From positions 1,644,780-1,708,779 of the forward strand of contig NZ_CP036528.1 in NCBI RefSeq assembly GCF_004331915.1: DNA of 64,000 bases, in the 5' to 3' direction. This DNA comes from Ureibacillus thermophilus. Its GTDB lineage: Bacteria > Bacillota > Bacilli > Bacillales_A > Planococcaceae. Position numbers and translations under genes: made by a program. Below the pieces are notes generated by a model. That model did not search any database and was not told the origin of the DNA. It worked only from the letters and a program-made list of their open reading frames with translations. Shown here piece by piece: positions 38,363-47,398 of the stretch (the stretch's first letter is position 1; every line of letters begins with the position of its first letter).

Positions 38363-39502
38363 ATGAGAAAATTAAAGATTGGCATTACTTGTTACCCAAC
38401 AGTGGGTGGGTCAGGAGTGTTAGCGACAGAGTTGGGGAAGAAACTCGCAGAACGAGGACATGAAATCCATTTTATTACATCTAGTGTGCCTTTTCGATTA
38501 AAGAAAATTTATCCAAATGTTTATTTCCATGAAGTCGAAGTAAACAATTATTCGGTGTTTCAATATCCTCCTTACGATATTGCTTTAGCAAGTAAAATGG
38601 CGGATGTCATTATAAATCAAAACTTAGATGTATTGCATGTTCACTATGCGATTCCACATGCGGTGTGCGCAGTTCTTGCCCGCGAAATGTGCGGACAAAA
38701 TATTGGCATTGTGACGACTCTTCATGGAACAGATATTTCGGTATTAGGCCAAGATTCAAACCTTGCTCAAGCAATTAAATATGGCATTGAAAAATCCGAC
38801 ATCGTAACAGCAGTATCCAACGCATTAAAAGAACAAACATATGAAATGATTAACCCGAATAAAGAAATTGAAACGATTTATAATTTTGTTGATGAAACGG
38901 TCTTTAAACCATTAGATGAAGCCCCGTTGCTGAAAAAACAATACGGCATTCGAGAGGATGAAAAAGTGATCATCCATTGCTCGAATTTCCGAAGAATTAA
39001 AAACTTGCCGGATGTAGTTGAAACATTCATTCAAATTCGAGACCACATTCCAGCGAAATTGTTGCTTGTTGGCGATGGACCGGAGCAGCATCGGGTAATG
39101 ATGCAAGCGAAAAAATCGCCGTATAAAGAAGATATTTTATTCTTAGGGAAACAAGAAAACGTGGAAGAATTGTTTTCTATAAGTGACTTAAAGCTATTAT
39201 TATCTGAAAATGAATCTTTTGGTTTAGTGCTGCTTGAAGCAATGGCCTGCGGTGTGCCGGGCATTGGAACAAACGTTGGAGGAATTCCTGAAGTGATTGA
39301 TCATGGCGTCAATGGATATATTGTTGAATTAGGCGATGTTCATCAAGCAGCTGCCTATGCCATTGAATTATTGGCGGATGAAAATAAACATGCAGAGTTC
39401 AAGCAAAATGCCATCCAAACAGTGCAAACAAAATTCAGTGCTGAACCGATTATTGATCATTATGAAGAACTATATTATCGATTGGCGGCATTAAAAGTAT
39501 GA
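38363..39502 (+). CDS. bshA: BshA, N-acetyl-glucosaminyl L-malate synthase
   Basis: 379 residues. GT4 glycosyltransferase joining UDP-GlcNAc to L-malate, first step of bacillithiol. N-terminal GITCYPTVGGSGVLATELG (about 6-24) is characteristic. The C-terminal donor site has ENESFGLVLLEAMACGVP with the E-x7-E motif. ATG 38363 follows GAAAGGG; GTG 38354 is too close. Its stop overlaps the cca start as ATGA. Confidence 0.95.
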   Translation: MRKLKIGITCYPTVGGSGVLATELGKKLAERGHEIHFITSSVPFRLKKIYPNVYFHEVEVNNYSVFQYPPYDIALASKMADVIINQNLDVLHVHYAIPHAVCAVLAREMCGQNIGIVTTLHGTDISVLGQDSNLAQAIKYGIEKSDIVTAVSNALKEQTYEMINPNKEIETIYNFVDETVFKPLDEAPLLKKQYGIREDEKVIIHCSNFRRIKNLPDVVETFIQIRDHIPAKLLLVGDGPEQHRVMMQAKKSPYKEDILFLGKQENVEELFSISDLKLLLSENESFGLVLLEAMACGVPGIGTNVGGIPEVIDHGVNGYIVELGDVHQAAAYAIELLADENKHAEFKQNAIQTVQTKFSAEPIIDHYEELYYRLAALKV

Positions 39503-40683
39503 AAACACGGAATGATTGGGAAACAGCATTGCGCGTCATTGAAAAAATTGAAAAAGCAGGTTTTGAAGCGGTGATTGTTGGCGGTGCTGTCAGAGACCAT
39601 TTGCTTCAAAGGAAAATCCATGATGTTGATGTCGCAACAAATGCGCTTCCAATGGAAATCAAAAAGATTTTTAATAACACCGTCGACGTTGGAATTGAGC
39701 ACGGGACGGTCATTGTTCTCGATGAAGGCAGCCCGATTGAAGTGACGACATACCGCACCGATGGAACATATACGGATTACAGAAGACCGGAAGAAGTGAC
39801 TTTTGTGCGGGAGTTGCCAAAAGATTTAGAGCGCCGTGATTTTACCATCAATGCGATGGCTTATACAAAAGATGGCGGCATTATCGACCTTTTTGGCGGA
39901 AAAGAAGATTTAGAAAATCGAATTATCCGGGCTGTAGGAGATGCCAATTCCCGATTCCGGGAAGATGCTTTAAGAATGCTGAGGGCTGTCCGTTTTGTGG
40001 CGCAGCTTGGTTTTTCCATTGAAGAATCAACGATGAAGGCTATTCAAAAAGATAGCGATTTGATTGAATTTATCGCCCATGAACGGATTCATATGGAACT
40101 ATCAAAAATGTGGGTGGCGGATTATGTTTATTTAGGAATTGAAGCGCTTGTTGAAAGCCATTTAGCAAATTATTTGCCTGGTAATTTTGCGGAGCATTTG
40201 GATGAGTGGAAATATTTTTATACTAAAAAACCGGAAGTTGGATGGGCTTATCTTTGTCTGCTTAACCGCAATGAAATGGAAAATATTATGGAATATTACA
40301 GATATTCGAATAAAGAAAAATACTTTGCAAAAAATGTTCTTCATGTTTACGATCGACTTTTAAACAGATGGAATGAAGTCGATTACTTTTTGAACGATTT
40401 GGCCATTCTTGAAACAGCTTATGACTTTGCAGTATGGCAAGGAAAAACAGTTCCTTTTTCCAGAGAACATATTGCGCAAGTGAAAAAGCATTTGCCGATT
40501 CAATCGATGGATGAATTTGCGTTGAATGGCCATCTGTTGATGAAATGGACTGGAAAAAGGGGAGGCCCTTGGATTAAAGAAGCATTAGACAAAGCTCTAT
40601 ACGCAGTCTTAACGGGTCAAGTAAAAAATGAAGAAGAACAGTTAAAGGAATGGTTCTACAATGAATTTATCCATGAAAGATAA
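39499..40683 (+). CDS. cca: CCA tRNA nucleotidyltransferase
   Basis: 394 residues, class II. Adds CCA to tRNA 3' ends. Motif A GGAVRDHLL...DVDVAT (about 26-47) carries the metal-binding DxD. RRDFTINAM, REDALRMLRAVRF and the ERIHMEL segment follow in family order. Coupled to bshA by a four-base overlap, and its 3' end overlaps birA by 23 bases. Confidence 0.96.
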   Translation: MKTRNDWETALRVIEKIEKAGFEAVIVGGAVRDHLLQRKIHDVDVATNALPMEIKKIFNNTVDVGIEHGTVIVLDEGSPIEVTTYRTDGTYTDYRRPEEVTFVRELPKDLERRDFTINAMAYTKDGGIIDLFGGKEDLENRIIRAVGDANSRFREDALRMLRAVRFVAQLGFSIEESTMKAIQKDSDLIEFIAHERIHMELSKMWVADYVYLGIEALVESHLANYLPGNFAEHLDEWKYFYTKKPEVGWAYLCLLNRNEMENIMEYYRYSNKEKYFAKNVLHVYDRLLNRWNEVDYFLNDLAILETAYDFAVWQGKTVPFSREHIAQVKKHLPIQSMDEFALNGHLLMKWTGKRGGPWIKEALDKALYAVLTGQVKNEEEQLKEWFYNEFIHER

Positions 40684-41647
40684 AATATTGCAACATTTCC
40701 TGCAATCGAAAGGAGAGCCGATTTCCGGGCAGCAGCTGGCAGATGAGTTGGGAATTTCCCGCACAGCGATATGGAAACATCTTCAAACACTTCAAGAGGA
40801 AGGTTATAAATTTATTACGATTAAGAAAAAAGGATATCAATTGGTAGCTGCACCAGATCGGGTTGATGCTGCAAAAATTTCGTCTTTTTTAAAAACAAAA
40901 CGTTTTGGCTATTCTATCCATTATTTTGAAGAAATTGATTCGACCCAATCCTATGCACAAAAATTGGCCAGACAAGGGGCTGAAGACGGCACCGTTATCA
41001 TTGCAGAAGAGCAAACGGGCGGTAAAGGAAGAATGCAGCGAATTTGGCATTCTGCAAAGGGGAAGGGTATTTGGATGACGGTGATTATTCGCCCCAATAT
41101 TCTTCCCCACCAAGCCCCTCAATTGACGTTAGTGGCTGCAGTAAGCGTTGTGATGGCAATGAAATCTTTATACCAAAACTTTACGCCGGAAATTAAATGG
41201 CCGAATGATATTTTAATCAACGGCAAAAAATGCGCAGGCATCTTAACGGAAATGCTGGCAGAGATGGACAGGGTCGATGGCTTATTGATTGGAATCGGCA
41301 TCAATACTAATCATGAACTGGACGATTTCCCAGAAGACATCCAATCTATTGCAACTTCTATTGCCATTGAAGAAAAGAAAAAAGTAGACCGGGCCGAATT
41401 GGTAGCAGAGATACTGAAAAATTTGGAGCATTTTACCGATGAATATGTCGAAAATGGTTTTACATCCATTAAAACATTATGGGAAGAACATTCAGGCACC
41501 ATCGGTAAACGAATTAAAGCCTCCACCATTCGGGAAACGATTGAAGGACAAGCAATCGGCATTACCGATGAAGGAGTGCTTGAGATTTTATTGGATGACG
41601 GACAAGTGAAAAAAGTTTATTCTGCCGACATTGAAATTCAAAATTGA
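40661..41647 (+). CDS. birA: BirA, biotin-protein ligase and biotin repressor
   Basis: 328 residues. The N-terminal winged helix-turn-helix (about 1-65, SGQQLADELGISRTAIWKHLQTL) makes it the repressor type. The ligase domain has GGKGRMQRIW (biotinyl-AMP loop), EIKWPNDILINGKK with the catalytic Lys, and GIGINTN. Attaches biotin to carboxylases and represses bio genes when idle. ATG 40661 follows AAAGGA; ATG 40673 is an alternative. Overlap with cca implies one transcript. Confidence 0.96.
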   Translation: MNLSMKDKILQHFLQSKGEPISGQQLADELGISRTAIWKHLQTLQEEGYKFITIKKKGYQLVAAPDRVDAAKISSFLKTKRFGYSIHYFEEIDSTQSYAQKLARQGAEDGTVIIAEEQTGGKGRMQRIWHSAKGKGIWMTVIIRPNILPHQAPQLTLVAAVSVVMAMKSLYQNFTPEIKWPNDILINGKKCAGILTEMLAEMDRVDGLLIGIGINTNHELDDFPEDIQSIATSIAIEEKKKVDRAELVAEILKNLEHFTDEYVENGFTSIKTLWEEHSGTIGKRIKASTIRETIEGQAIGITDEGVLEILLDDGQVKKVYSADIEIQN

Positions 41648-41739
41648 ATTGTTGTTTCGAACAACTTCCAGTCTTTTAAAGGGACAAGTTCTTTACAAAC
41701 TTGTGAAATTTCTGTATCTTTTTTATTAAGTTGCTTATT

Positions 41740-41900
41740 AAAATGGACAGTATCTTCATGAACTGTACCGAAAGCAACAGAAAAAAAGAGAATCTGCCTT
41801 GATCGCTAATGACAGGGACGGAAGAAAACAAGTTCGAAACACACCGAACAGATACTATCCTTCTGTCCATTTTTGGAAGAAGGATTTTTTGTTTTCTTCC
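41740..41900 (+). promoter_or_regulatory. Structured leader before panB, unclassified
   Basis: AAAATGGACAG (41740-41750) and CTGTCCATTTT (41863-41873) are perfect complements; TATC next to the first and GATA next to the second extend the pairing with a bulge. Inside, GGACAGT can instead pair with ACTGT-A-CC (41762-41769) leaving one bulged A, so the two pairings are exclusive. A last stem GGAAGAA / TTCTTCC (41875-41900) follows, then the panB ribosome site. The 278-base gap suits a riboswitch-like leader; a pan motif RNA is known upstream of panB in Firmicutes but I cannot confirm the consensus. A decayed inverted-repeat element is the alternative. Confidence 0.45.
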
Positions 41901-41925
41901 TCCGAATTTAAAAAGGGGGAAATAT

Positions 41926-42759
41926 ATGAACACAACAACAGATTTCATAAAAATGAAAGCTAATGGGGAAAAAATTGTCATGGTGACGGCTTATGACTAC
42001 CCTGGAGCGAAATATGCGGAACAGGCAGGAGTCGATATGATTCTTGTCGGAGATTCATTAGGGATGGTCGTTTTAGGCTATGAGTCGACGGTGCAAGTGA
42101 CTGTAGATGATATGATCCACCATGCAAAAGCGGTTCGCCGCGGTGCAAAGGATACGTTTATGGTGGTGGATATGCCCTTTGGCTCTTACCATGGAGACCC
42201 AAACGAAGCGCTGAAAACAGCTGTCCGCATGGTGCAAGAGTCAGGGGCAGATGCCTTGAAAGTAGAAGGTGCGGGAGAAGTCCTTTATGTCATTAAAAAA
42301 TTAGTACAAGCTGGTATTCCTGTAGTTGCTCATTTAGGTTTGACCCCTCAATCAATAGGAGTGCTTGGAGGATATAAAGTGCAGGGGAAAACGGCTGAAC
42401 AGGCGAAAAATTTAGTGGAAGATGCCCTTCGCTGCCAAGAAGCAGGCGCCATGGCAGTTGTATTAGAATGCATCCCTCATCAGTTGACTGAAATCGTTTC
42501 TAAAAAATTGGTTATTCCAACAATCGGCATTGGCGCGGGTCCTGAAGCGGATGGCCAAGTATTAGTGTTCCATGATTTTTTGAGATACGGAAGCCATCAT
42601 ATTCCAAAATTTGTGAAAGCCTTTGCTGATGTGGGGGAACAAGTTCAAAAGGGAATGGAAGGTTATATAAAAGCGGTCAAAGACGGTTCGTTCCCTGCTC
42701 TTGAACATTGTTTCACCATGAAAGAGGAAGAATTATTTTCGATTTATGGAGGAACCTAA
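41926..42759 (+). CDS. panB: 3-methyl-2-oxobutanoate hydroxymethyltransferase
   Basis: 277 residues from ATG 41926 after AAGGGGG; the frame extends upstream to 41809 but without a ribosome site. Makes ketopantoate from ketoisovalerate. Motifs: [20 protein letters not shown] (metal Asp), DMPFGSY, and EGAGEV. First of panBCD; panC follows by three bases. Confidence 0.97.
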   Translation: MNTTTDFIKMKANGEKIVMVTAYDYPGAKYAEQAGVDMILVGDSLGMVVLGYESTVQVTVDDMIHHAKAVRRGAKDTFMVVDMPFGSYHGDPNEALKTAVRMVQESGADALKVEGAGEVLYVIKKLVQAGIPVVAHLGLTPQSIGVLGGYKVQGKTAEQAKNLVEDALRCQEAGAMAVVLECIPHQLTEIVSKKLVIPTIGIGAGPEADGQVLVFHDFLRYGSHHIPKFVKAFADVGEQVQKGMEGYIKAVKDGSFPALEHCFTMKEEELFSIYGGT

Positions 42760-42762
42760 CCA

Positions 42763-43626
42763 ATGGAAGTTGTACAAACAATCGCTGAACTAAAATCAAT
42801 CGTGCGAAAAGTAAAATCCGAGGGAAAAACAATTGGTCTTGTGCCGACGATGGGATATCTTCATGAAGGGCACATGGCGCTTGCGAAAAAGGCAAGAGAA
42901 GAAAACGATGTTGTCATTATGAGCATTTTTGTCAATCCTACCCAATTTGGACCGAATGAAGACTATGAATCATATCCAAGAGATTTAGAGAGGGATCGAA
43001 AAATTGCTGAATCCGTTGGGGTTGACATTGTGTTTGCCCCATCCGTTGAAGAAATGTATCCGACAGATGGAGGCATCCGCATTCATGCTGGCAGACAGGC
43101 AACCATTCTTTGCGGTGCATCAAGACCAGGCCATTTTGACGGGGTGCTGCAAGTGGTGACAAAATTATTCCATTTGGCAGAACCGACAAGGGCATATTTT
43201 GGCCAAAAAGATGCCCAGCAAGTCGCCATTGTGACGACTCTTGTGAGAGATTATAATTTCCCGTTAGAAATTCGAACAGTGCCAATCGTACGGGAAGAAG
43301 ACGGTCTAGCAAAATCCTCCCGAAACGTTTATTTGTCGGTAGAAGAGCGGAAAGAGGCTCCGGCAATCTTTCAATCTTTGAAACTGGCAAAAGAAGTATT
43401 TTTATCTTCCCATGATGCAGAAAAAGCGACTCGCGCAGCAAAAGAGTATATTTTAGAGAAAACAAAGGGACGTATTGATTATGTGGAGTTGTTATCCTAT
43501 CCAGATCTAACACCTGTGGATGAGACAACGGAACAATTTTTGCTTGCAGCGGCGGTATTTATCGGGAAAACGCGCTTGATCGACAATATCATTTTTTCAA
43601 AAGAAGGAGAAATGAAGAATGTTTAG
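42763..43626 (+). CDS. panC: Pantothenate synthetase
   Basis: 287 residues. Joins pantoate and beta-alanine using ATP. Nucleotidyltransferase-fold motifs: [11 protein letters not shown] (about 28-38), [21 protein letters not shown] and the KSSRN loop. TATGGAGG lies at the end of panB as ribosome site. Its end overlaps the panD start by eight bases. Confidence 0.97.
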   Translation: MEVVQTIAELKSIVRKVKSEGKTIGLVPTMGYLHEGHMALAKKAREENDVVIMSIFVNPTQFGPNEDYESYPRDLERDRKIAESVGVDIVFAPSVEEMYPTDGGIRIHAGRQATILCGASRPGHFDGVLQVVTKLFHLAEPTRAYFGQKDAQQVAIVTTLVRDYNFPLEIRTVPIVREEDGLAKSSRNVYLSVEERKEAPAIFQSLKLAKEVFLSSHDAEKATRAAKEYILEKTKGRIDYVELLSYPDLTPVDETTEQFLLAAAVFIGKTRLIDNIIFSKEGEMKNV

Positions 43627-44002
43627 AGAAATGATGAACGCTAAAATTCATCGTGCGCAAGTAACAGAAGCCAATTTAAACTACGTCGGTTCCATTACGA
43701 TTGATGCGGATCTTTTAGATGCGGTCGGAATGCTTCCAAATGAAAAAGTGCAAGTGGTAAACAACAATAACGGTGCACGGTTTGAAACATATATCATTCC
43801 CGGAAAGCGTGGAAGCGGGGTTATTTGTGTAAATGGTGCTGCTGCCCGTCTTGTTCAAGAAGGGGATATTGTTATTATTATTTCATATGCCTATGTAGAA
43901 CAGGAAAAACTGGCTGAACATAAACCGACTGTTGCCATCATGGGAGAAGGCAACAAAATTAAAGAAATTATCCACTATGAACCGGAAGCAACAGTGCTAT
44001 AA
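43619..44002 (+). CDS. panD: Aspartate 1-decarboxylase proenzyme
   Basis: 127 residues. Makes beta-alanine. The self-cleavage site that forms the pyruvoyl group is in YVGSITID (Gly-Ser, about 24-25). ATG 43619 follows AAGGAGAA within panC, and the overlap implies coupled translation. A strong terminator follows, which was also the insertion site of the group II intron. Confidence 0.97.
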   Translation: MFREMMNAKIHRAQVTEANLNYVGSITIDADLLDAVGMLPNEKVQVVNNNNGARFETYIIPGKRGSGVICVNGAAARLVQEGDIVIIISYAYVEQEKLAEHKPTVAIMGEGNKIKEIIHYEPEATVL

Positions 44003-44006
44003 ATAG

Positions 44007-44047
44007 AAAAAGGCAAATTGGAGAGGGAATATCCAATTTGCCTTTTC
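44007..44047 (+). terminator. Rho-independent terminator after panD, used as intron target
   Basis: AAAAAGGCAAATTGGA pairs with TCCAATTTGCCTTTT. The intron 5' end GTGCG follows immediately after the final C at 44047. Confidence 0.93.
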
Positions 44048-45873
44048 GTGCGCCCGGCATGTACATGAACTATAGGGTGTAAGTCCCGAACCCCGAAGAC
44101 AGAAGTAGAGGTTAGCCAAGAGCAAGGGTGTCCGTGGTGACGCGGAATCTGAAGGAAGCTGGAGGCAAAACACCGGTCCGAGGAACACGAACCTCATATA
44201 AGGCTAGGTATGATTGAGTGAGTTTGCGAAACAAAACAAAGCTCTTTCTGTCGAAGGTCATATCGAGTAAATGAGGCGGATAGATGGTGTGAAAGTGCAT
44301 GTACTTACCCGGGGAGGTCTGGCGGATAGGTGAAATACGCTTCATAACCTACTTAGTGATAAGTAGCTGAACCGTCAGAAGTCAGCAGAGGTCATAGTAT
44401 TAGTTGGTTTAGAACTACTAAGAAGGACCGAACAATTAAGAGAGAATAGCCCTTGGCATTCAGTGAGTCATGATGAACACAGAAAACGTAGTACCTCACT
44501 TGAGGAAGGAAGCGGTGAATCCCGTGGGGGACCTCTTGGAGGGTGGAGTGACCACTGGCATAAGAAGACAAGCTATTCACGGAAGGAGAATAACGATGCT
44601 TTTGAATCAAATCCTGTCACGGGAGAACATGCTTCAAGCACTAAAACGTGTAGAACAGAATAAAGGAAGCCACGGAGTAGATATGATGCCCGTACAAAAC
44701 CTACGACAGCACATAGTCGAAAACTGGCTAACTATTAAGGAGGCAATTCTCAAGGGAACTTATGAACCAATGCCAGTCCGCAGAGTCGAAATCCCGAAAC
44801 CTGACGGCGGTGTTCGTTTACTAGGAATCCCTACCGTAACAGACCGTTTGATTCAACAAGCAATCGCCCAAGTACTTTCAAAAGTGTATGACCCTACATT
44901 CTCTGAAAACAGCTACGGATTTCGACCAAACCGAAGTGCTCATGATGCGGTGAGGAAAGCGAAAGAATATATAAGAGATGGACATCGATGGGTTGTAGAT
45001 ATGGACTTGGAGAAATTCTTTGATAAGGTCAACCATGACAGATTAATGGGTACACTCGCGAAGAGAATCCAAGATAAACCATTACTGAAATTGATTCGTA
45101 AGTATTTACAATCGGGCGTCATGATTAATGGTGTGGTTTGTACTAGATGAACTAGATAAAGAATTGGAAAGAAGAGGACACAAATTCGTTCGATATGCGG
45201 ATGACTGTAACATTTACGTGAAAAGTAAACGAGCAGGGCTTCGCACAATGGCAAGTATCCAGCGATTTATTGAAGGAAAACTACGACTGAAAATAAATGA
45301 AAAGAAATCAGCGGTCGACCGTCCATGGAAACGTAAGTTTCTAGGATTTAGCTTTACCTATCATAAAGAGCCAAAGGTTCGTATCGCAAAAGAAAGCCTT
45401 AAACGAATGAAGAATAAAGTTCGTGAAATCACATCACGCAAGATGCCCTACCCGATGGAATACCGCATTCAGAAACTGAATCAATATCTAATGGGATGGT
45501 GTGGATATTTTGCGTTAGCAGACACCAAATCTATATTCCTTGAATTAGACAAATGGATTCGTAGAAGACTTCGAATGTGTCTATGGAAGAACTGGAAGAA
45601 ACCGAAAACAAAGATACGCAACCTTATTCAACTTGGCGTACCACAATGGCAAGCGTATGAATGGGGAAATACTCGGAAGAGTTATTGGCGTATTTCAAAT
45701 AGTCCAATATTACACAGAACCCTTGGTAACTCCTATTGGAGAAACCAAGGGCTGAAAAGTCTTGAAGCTCGTTATGAAAACTTGCGTCAATTATCTTAAT
45801 TGAACCGCCGTATACGGAACCGTACGTACGGTGGTGTGAGAGGACGGGAGTTAATCGCTCCCTCCTACTCGAT
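44048..45873 (+). mobile_element. Group II intron, terminator-inserted (IIC-like), full length with internal deletion
   Basis: About 1.83 kb. The 5' end GTGCG matches the group II consensus. The 3' end has domain V-like and domain VI-like hairpins (about 45800-45870) and ends in AT. The first 540 bases are structured non-coding RNA, then a reverse transcriptase frame. It sits directly after an intrinsic terminator, the preferred site of subgroup IIC introns, and in the same direction as panD. The last 98 bases recur at 1-99. The encoded RT is broken, so this copy could move or splice only with help in trans; whether the RNA still folds and self-splices cannot be judged here. Confidence 0.9.
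44596..45799 (+). pseudogene. Group II intron reverse transcriptase/maturase, disrupted by an internal deletion
   Basis: ATG 44596 has GGAAGGAG seven bases before it and gives the family-like start MLLNQILSRENML. The first part holds RT blocks 0-3 (GVDMMPV, EIPKPDGGVRLLGIPTV, YGFRPNRSAHDAV, DMDLEKFFDKVNHD). It then reads MINGVVCTR and stops at 45148. A second frame resumes at VLDELDKELERRGH, with the catalytic RYADD and the maturase X domain (WCGYFALAD...). Intact relatives have about 20 residues between these, including the TPQGGPLSPLL block. So about 60 bases, not a multiple of three, were lost near 45137. No endonuclease domain is seen, as in IIC. Confidence 0.9.
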
Positions 45874-45950
45874 TGTTTATGAAAACATTTTCTTAAATTG
45901 CCATTGATTTACAAATTATTGAATGGTAATTTTTTATATGAGGTGATGTG

Positions 45951-47291
45951 ATGAAAAAATATGATGTTGCAATTATCGGTGCAGGTGCCGGTGGATATGT
46001 GGCCGCCATTTATGCGGCAAGAAGCGGGCTGAATGTTGCTTTAGTTGAGAAAGGAAAAGTCGGAGGGGCCTGCTTTAATTTAGGCTGCATCCCATCCAAA
46101 ATTATGATTGAACATTCCAAGCTTATTCAAAAAATGAATCAAGGAAAAGAATGGGGCATTACATCGGGGCCTGTTCAGATAGACTTTCCAAAATTAATGC
46201 AGCGAAAGGATGTCTTGATTCAACAATTATTGGAAGATATCCATCGTTATATTGGAAATAACACGATTACTTTCTATGAAGGAAAAGGGGAAGTCTCAAA
46301 AGATTTAACCGTGAAAGTGAACGGAGAAGAATTTCAAGCGGAACATATCATTTTAGCAACGGGAAGCAAACCATTTGTGCCGCCGTTTAAAGGGCTAGAG
46401 ACGACCACTTATTATACGACGGATACAATTTTTCATATCAAGGAGCTACCTAAGCAATTAACGATTATCGGCGGTGGGGTCATTTCCATTGAGATGGCTT
46501 TCAGTTTAGCTCCACTCGGGACAAAAGTGACGATTTTAAATCATAGCCATGATATTTTGCAGACAGAAGAGCCAGATGCACGGCCCATTATCCGCGAAAA
46601 ATTGTATGATTTTGGGGTCGAACTTGTATTGGATTTTGAGTTTAAAGAATTTCGTGGAAATAAAATTGTGACGTCTCGAGGTGTTTATACATACGAAAAC
46701 TTATTATTTGCAACGGGAAGAAGACCAAATGTAGAAATTGCCGAATCTCTCGGGCTGGAAATGAATGGTCGCTTTATTAAAGTCAATGAACATTATGAAA
46801 CAAGCATGCCGCGTGTATATGCAATCGGCGATATTATCGGCGGGTATCAATTAGCCCACGCGGCAAGTGCGGAAGGCATTCATGTCATTGAAACGATTCT
46901 TGGAAATCATCCTGAGCCAATCGATCAATCTGCTATTCCACGGTGCGTTTATTCTACTCCGGAAATCGCAACTTTTGGCGTAATGGAAGATGAAGTCAAT
47001 CCAGAAGAAGTAATTGTGACAAAACTTCCATTTAAATTCAACCCAAAAGCCCTGATGGAAGGGAATTCAGATGGCTTTATTAAATTCATCTCCAGCAAAA
47101 AAGATAACCGCATTTTAGGAGCCTGTGTTGTAGCAGACGGGGCGACGGAAATCTTGAATTCCATGCTTGCGGTGAAAGTGGCTGGGGGAACTGCGGAGGA
47201 TTTAGGAAAAATCATATTCCCGCATCCGACAAAGAGTGAATTGATAGGAGATGCAGCGCGCACAGTTTTCTGGAAAGGCATTCATATTTAA
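45951..47291 (+). CDS. Dihydrolipoamide dehydrogenase-like flavoprotein disulfide reductase
   Basis: 446 residues. N-terminal FAD site GAGAGGYVAA (about 10-19), redox-active disulfide GGACFNLGCIPSK (Cys pair about 41 and 46), NAD site GGGVISIEMA (about 175), second FAD motif YAIGDIIGG, and C-terminal HPTKSE with the catalytic His-Glu pair. This makes it an E3-type enzyme, but no E1 or E2 genes are nearby, so its complex is unknown; a related disulfide reductase is possible. GAGGTGATGTG precedes ATG 45951. It stands alone between the intron and dinG; Bacillus subtilis has no such gene here. Confidence 0.88.
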   Translation: MKKYDVAIIGAGAGGYVAAIYAARSGLNVALVEKGKVGGACFNLGCIPSKIMIEHSKLIQKMNQGKEWGITSGPVQIDFPKLMQRKDVLIQQLLEDIHRYIGNNTITFYEGKGEVSKDLTVKVNGEEFQAEHIILATGSKPFVPPFKGLETTTYYTTDTIFHIKELPKQLTIIGGGVISIEMAFSLAPLGTKVTILNHSHDILQTEEPDARPIIREKLYDFGVELVLDFEFKEFRGNKIVTSRGVYTYENLLFATGRRPNVEIAESLGLEMNGRFIKVNEHYETSMPRVYAIGDIIGGYQLAHAASAEGIHVIETILGNHPEPIDQSAIPRCVYSTPEIATFGVMEDEVNPEEVIVTKLPFKFNPKALMEGNSDGFIKFISSKKDNRILGACVVADGATEILNSMLAVKVAGGTAEDLGKIIFPHPTKSELIGDAARTVFWKGIHI

Positions 47292-47305
47292 CTAAGGAAA
47301 GTTGG

Positions 47306-47341
47306 TGCGAAAAGGTTGTTTGAAACCTTTTCGCATTTTTT
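47306..47341 (+). terminator. Rho-independent terminator after the E3-like gene
   Basis: TGCGAAAAGGTT pairs with AACCTTTTCGCA, followed by TTTTT. Confidence 0.92.
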
Positions 47342-47398
47342 ATATCTATGTTACAATTCGCATATAGCTAAACTAATCAATTGTGAGTTGAGAAATAA

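Noticed and set aside
41648-41925. T-box leader for panB
   Set aside because: No AGGGTGGNACCGCG-type antiterminator sequence is present.
42938-43528. 196-codon antisense ORF within panC
   Set aside because: Shadow frame of a highly conserved gene, no ribosome site and no recognisable protein.
44470-44595. Upstream extension of the intron RT frame (from 44470)
   Set aside because: ATG 44596 has GGAAGGAG at the right distance and a family-like start; the upstream part is structured intron RNA.
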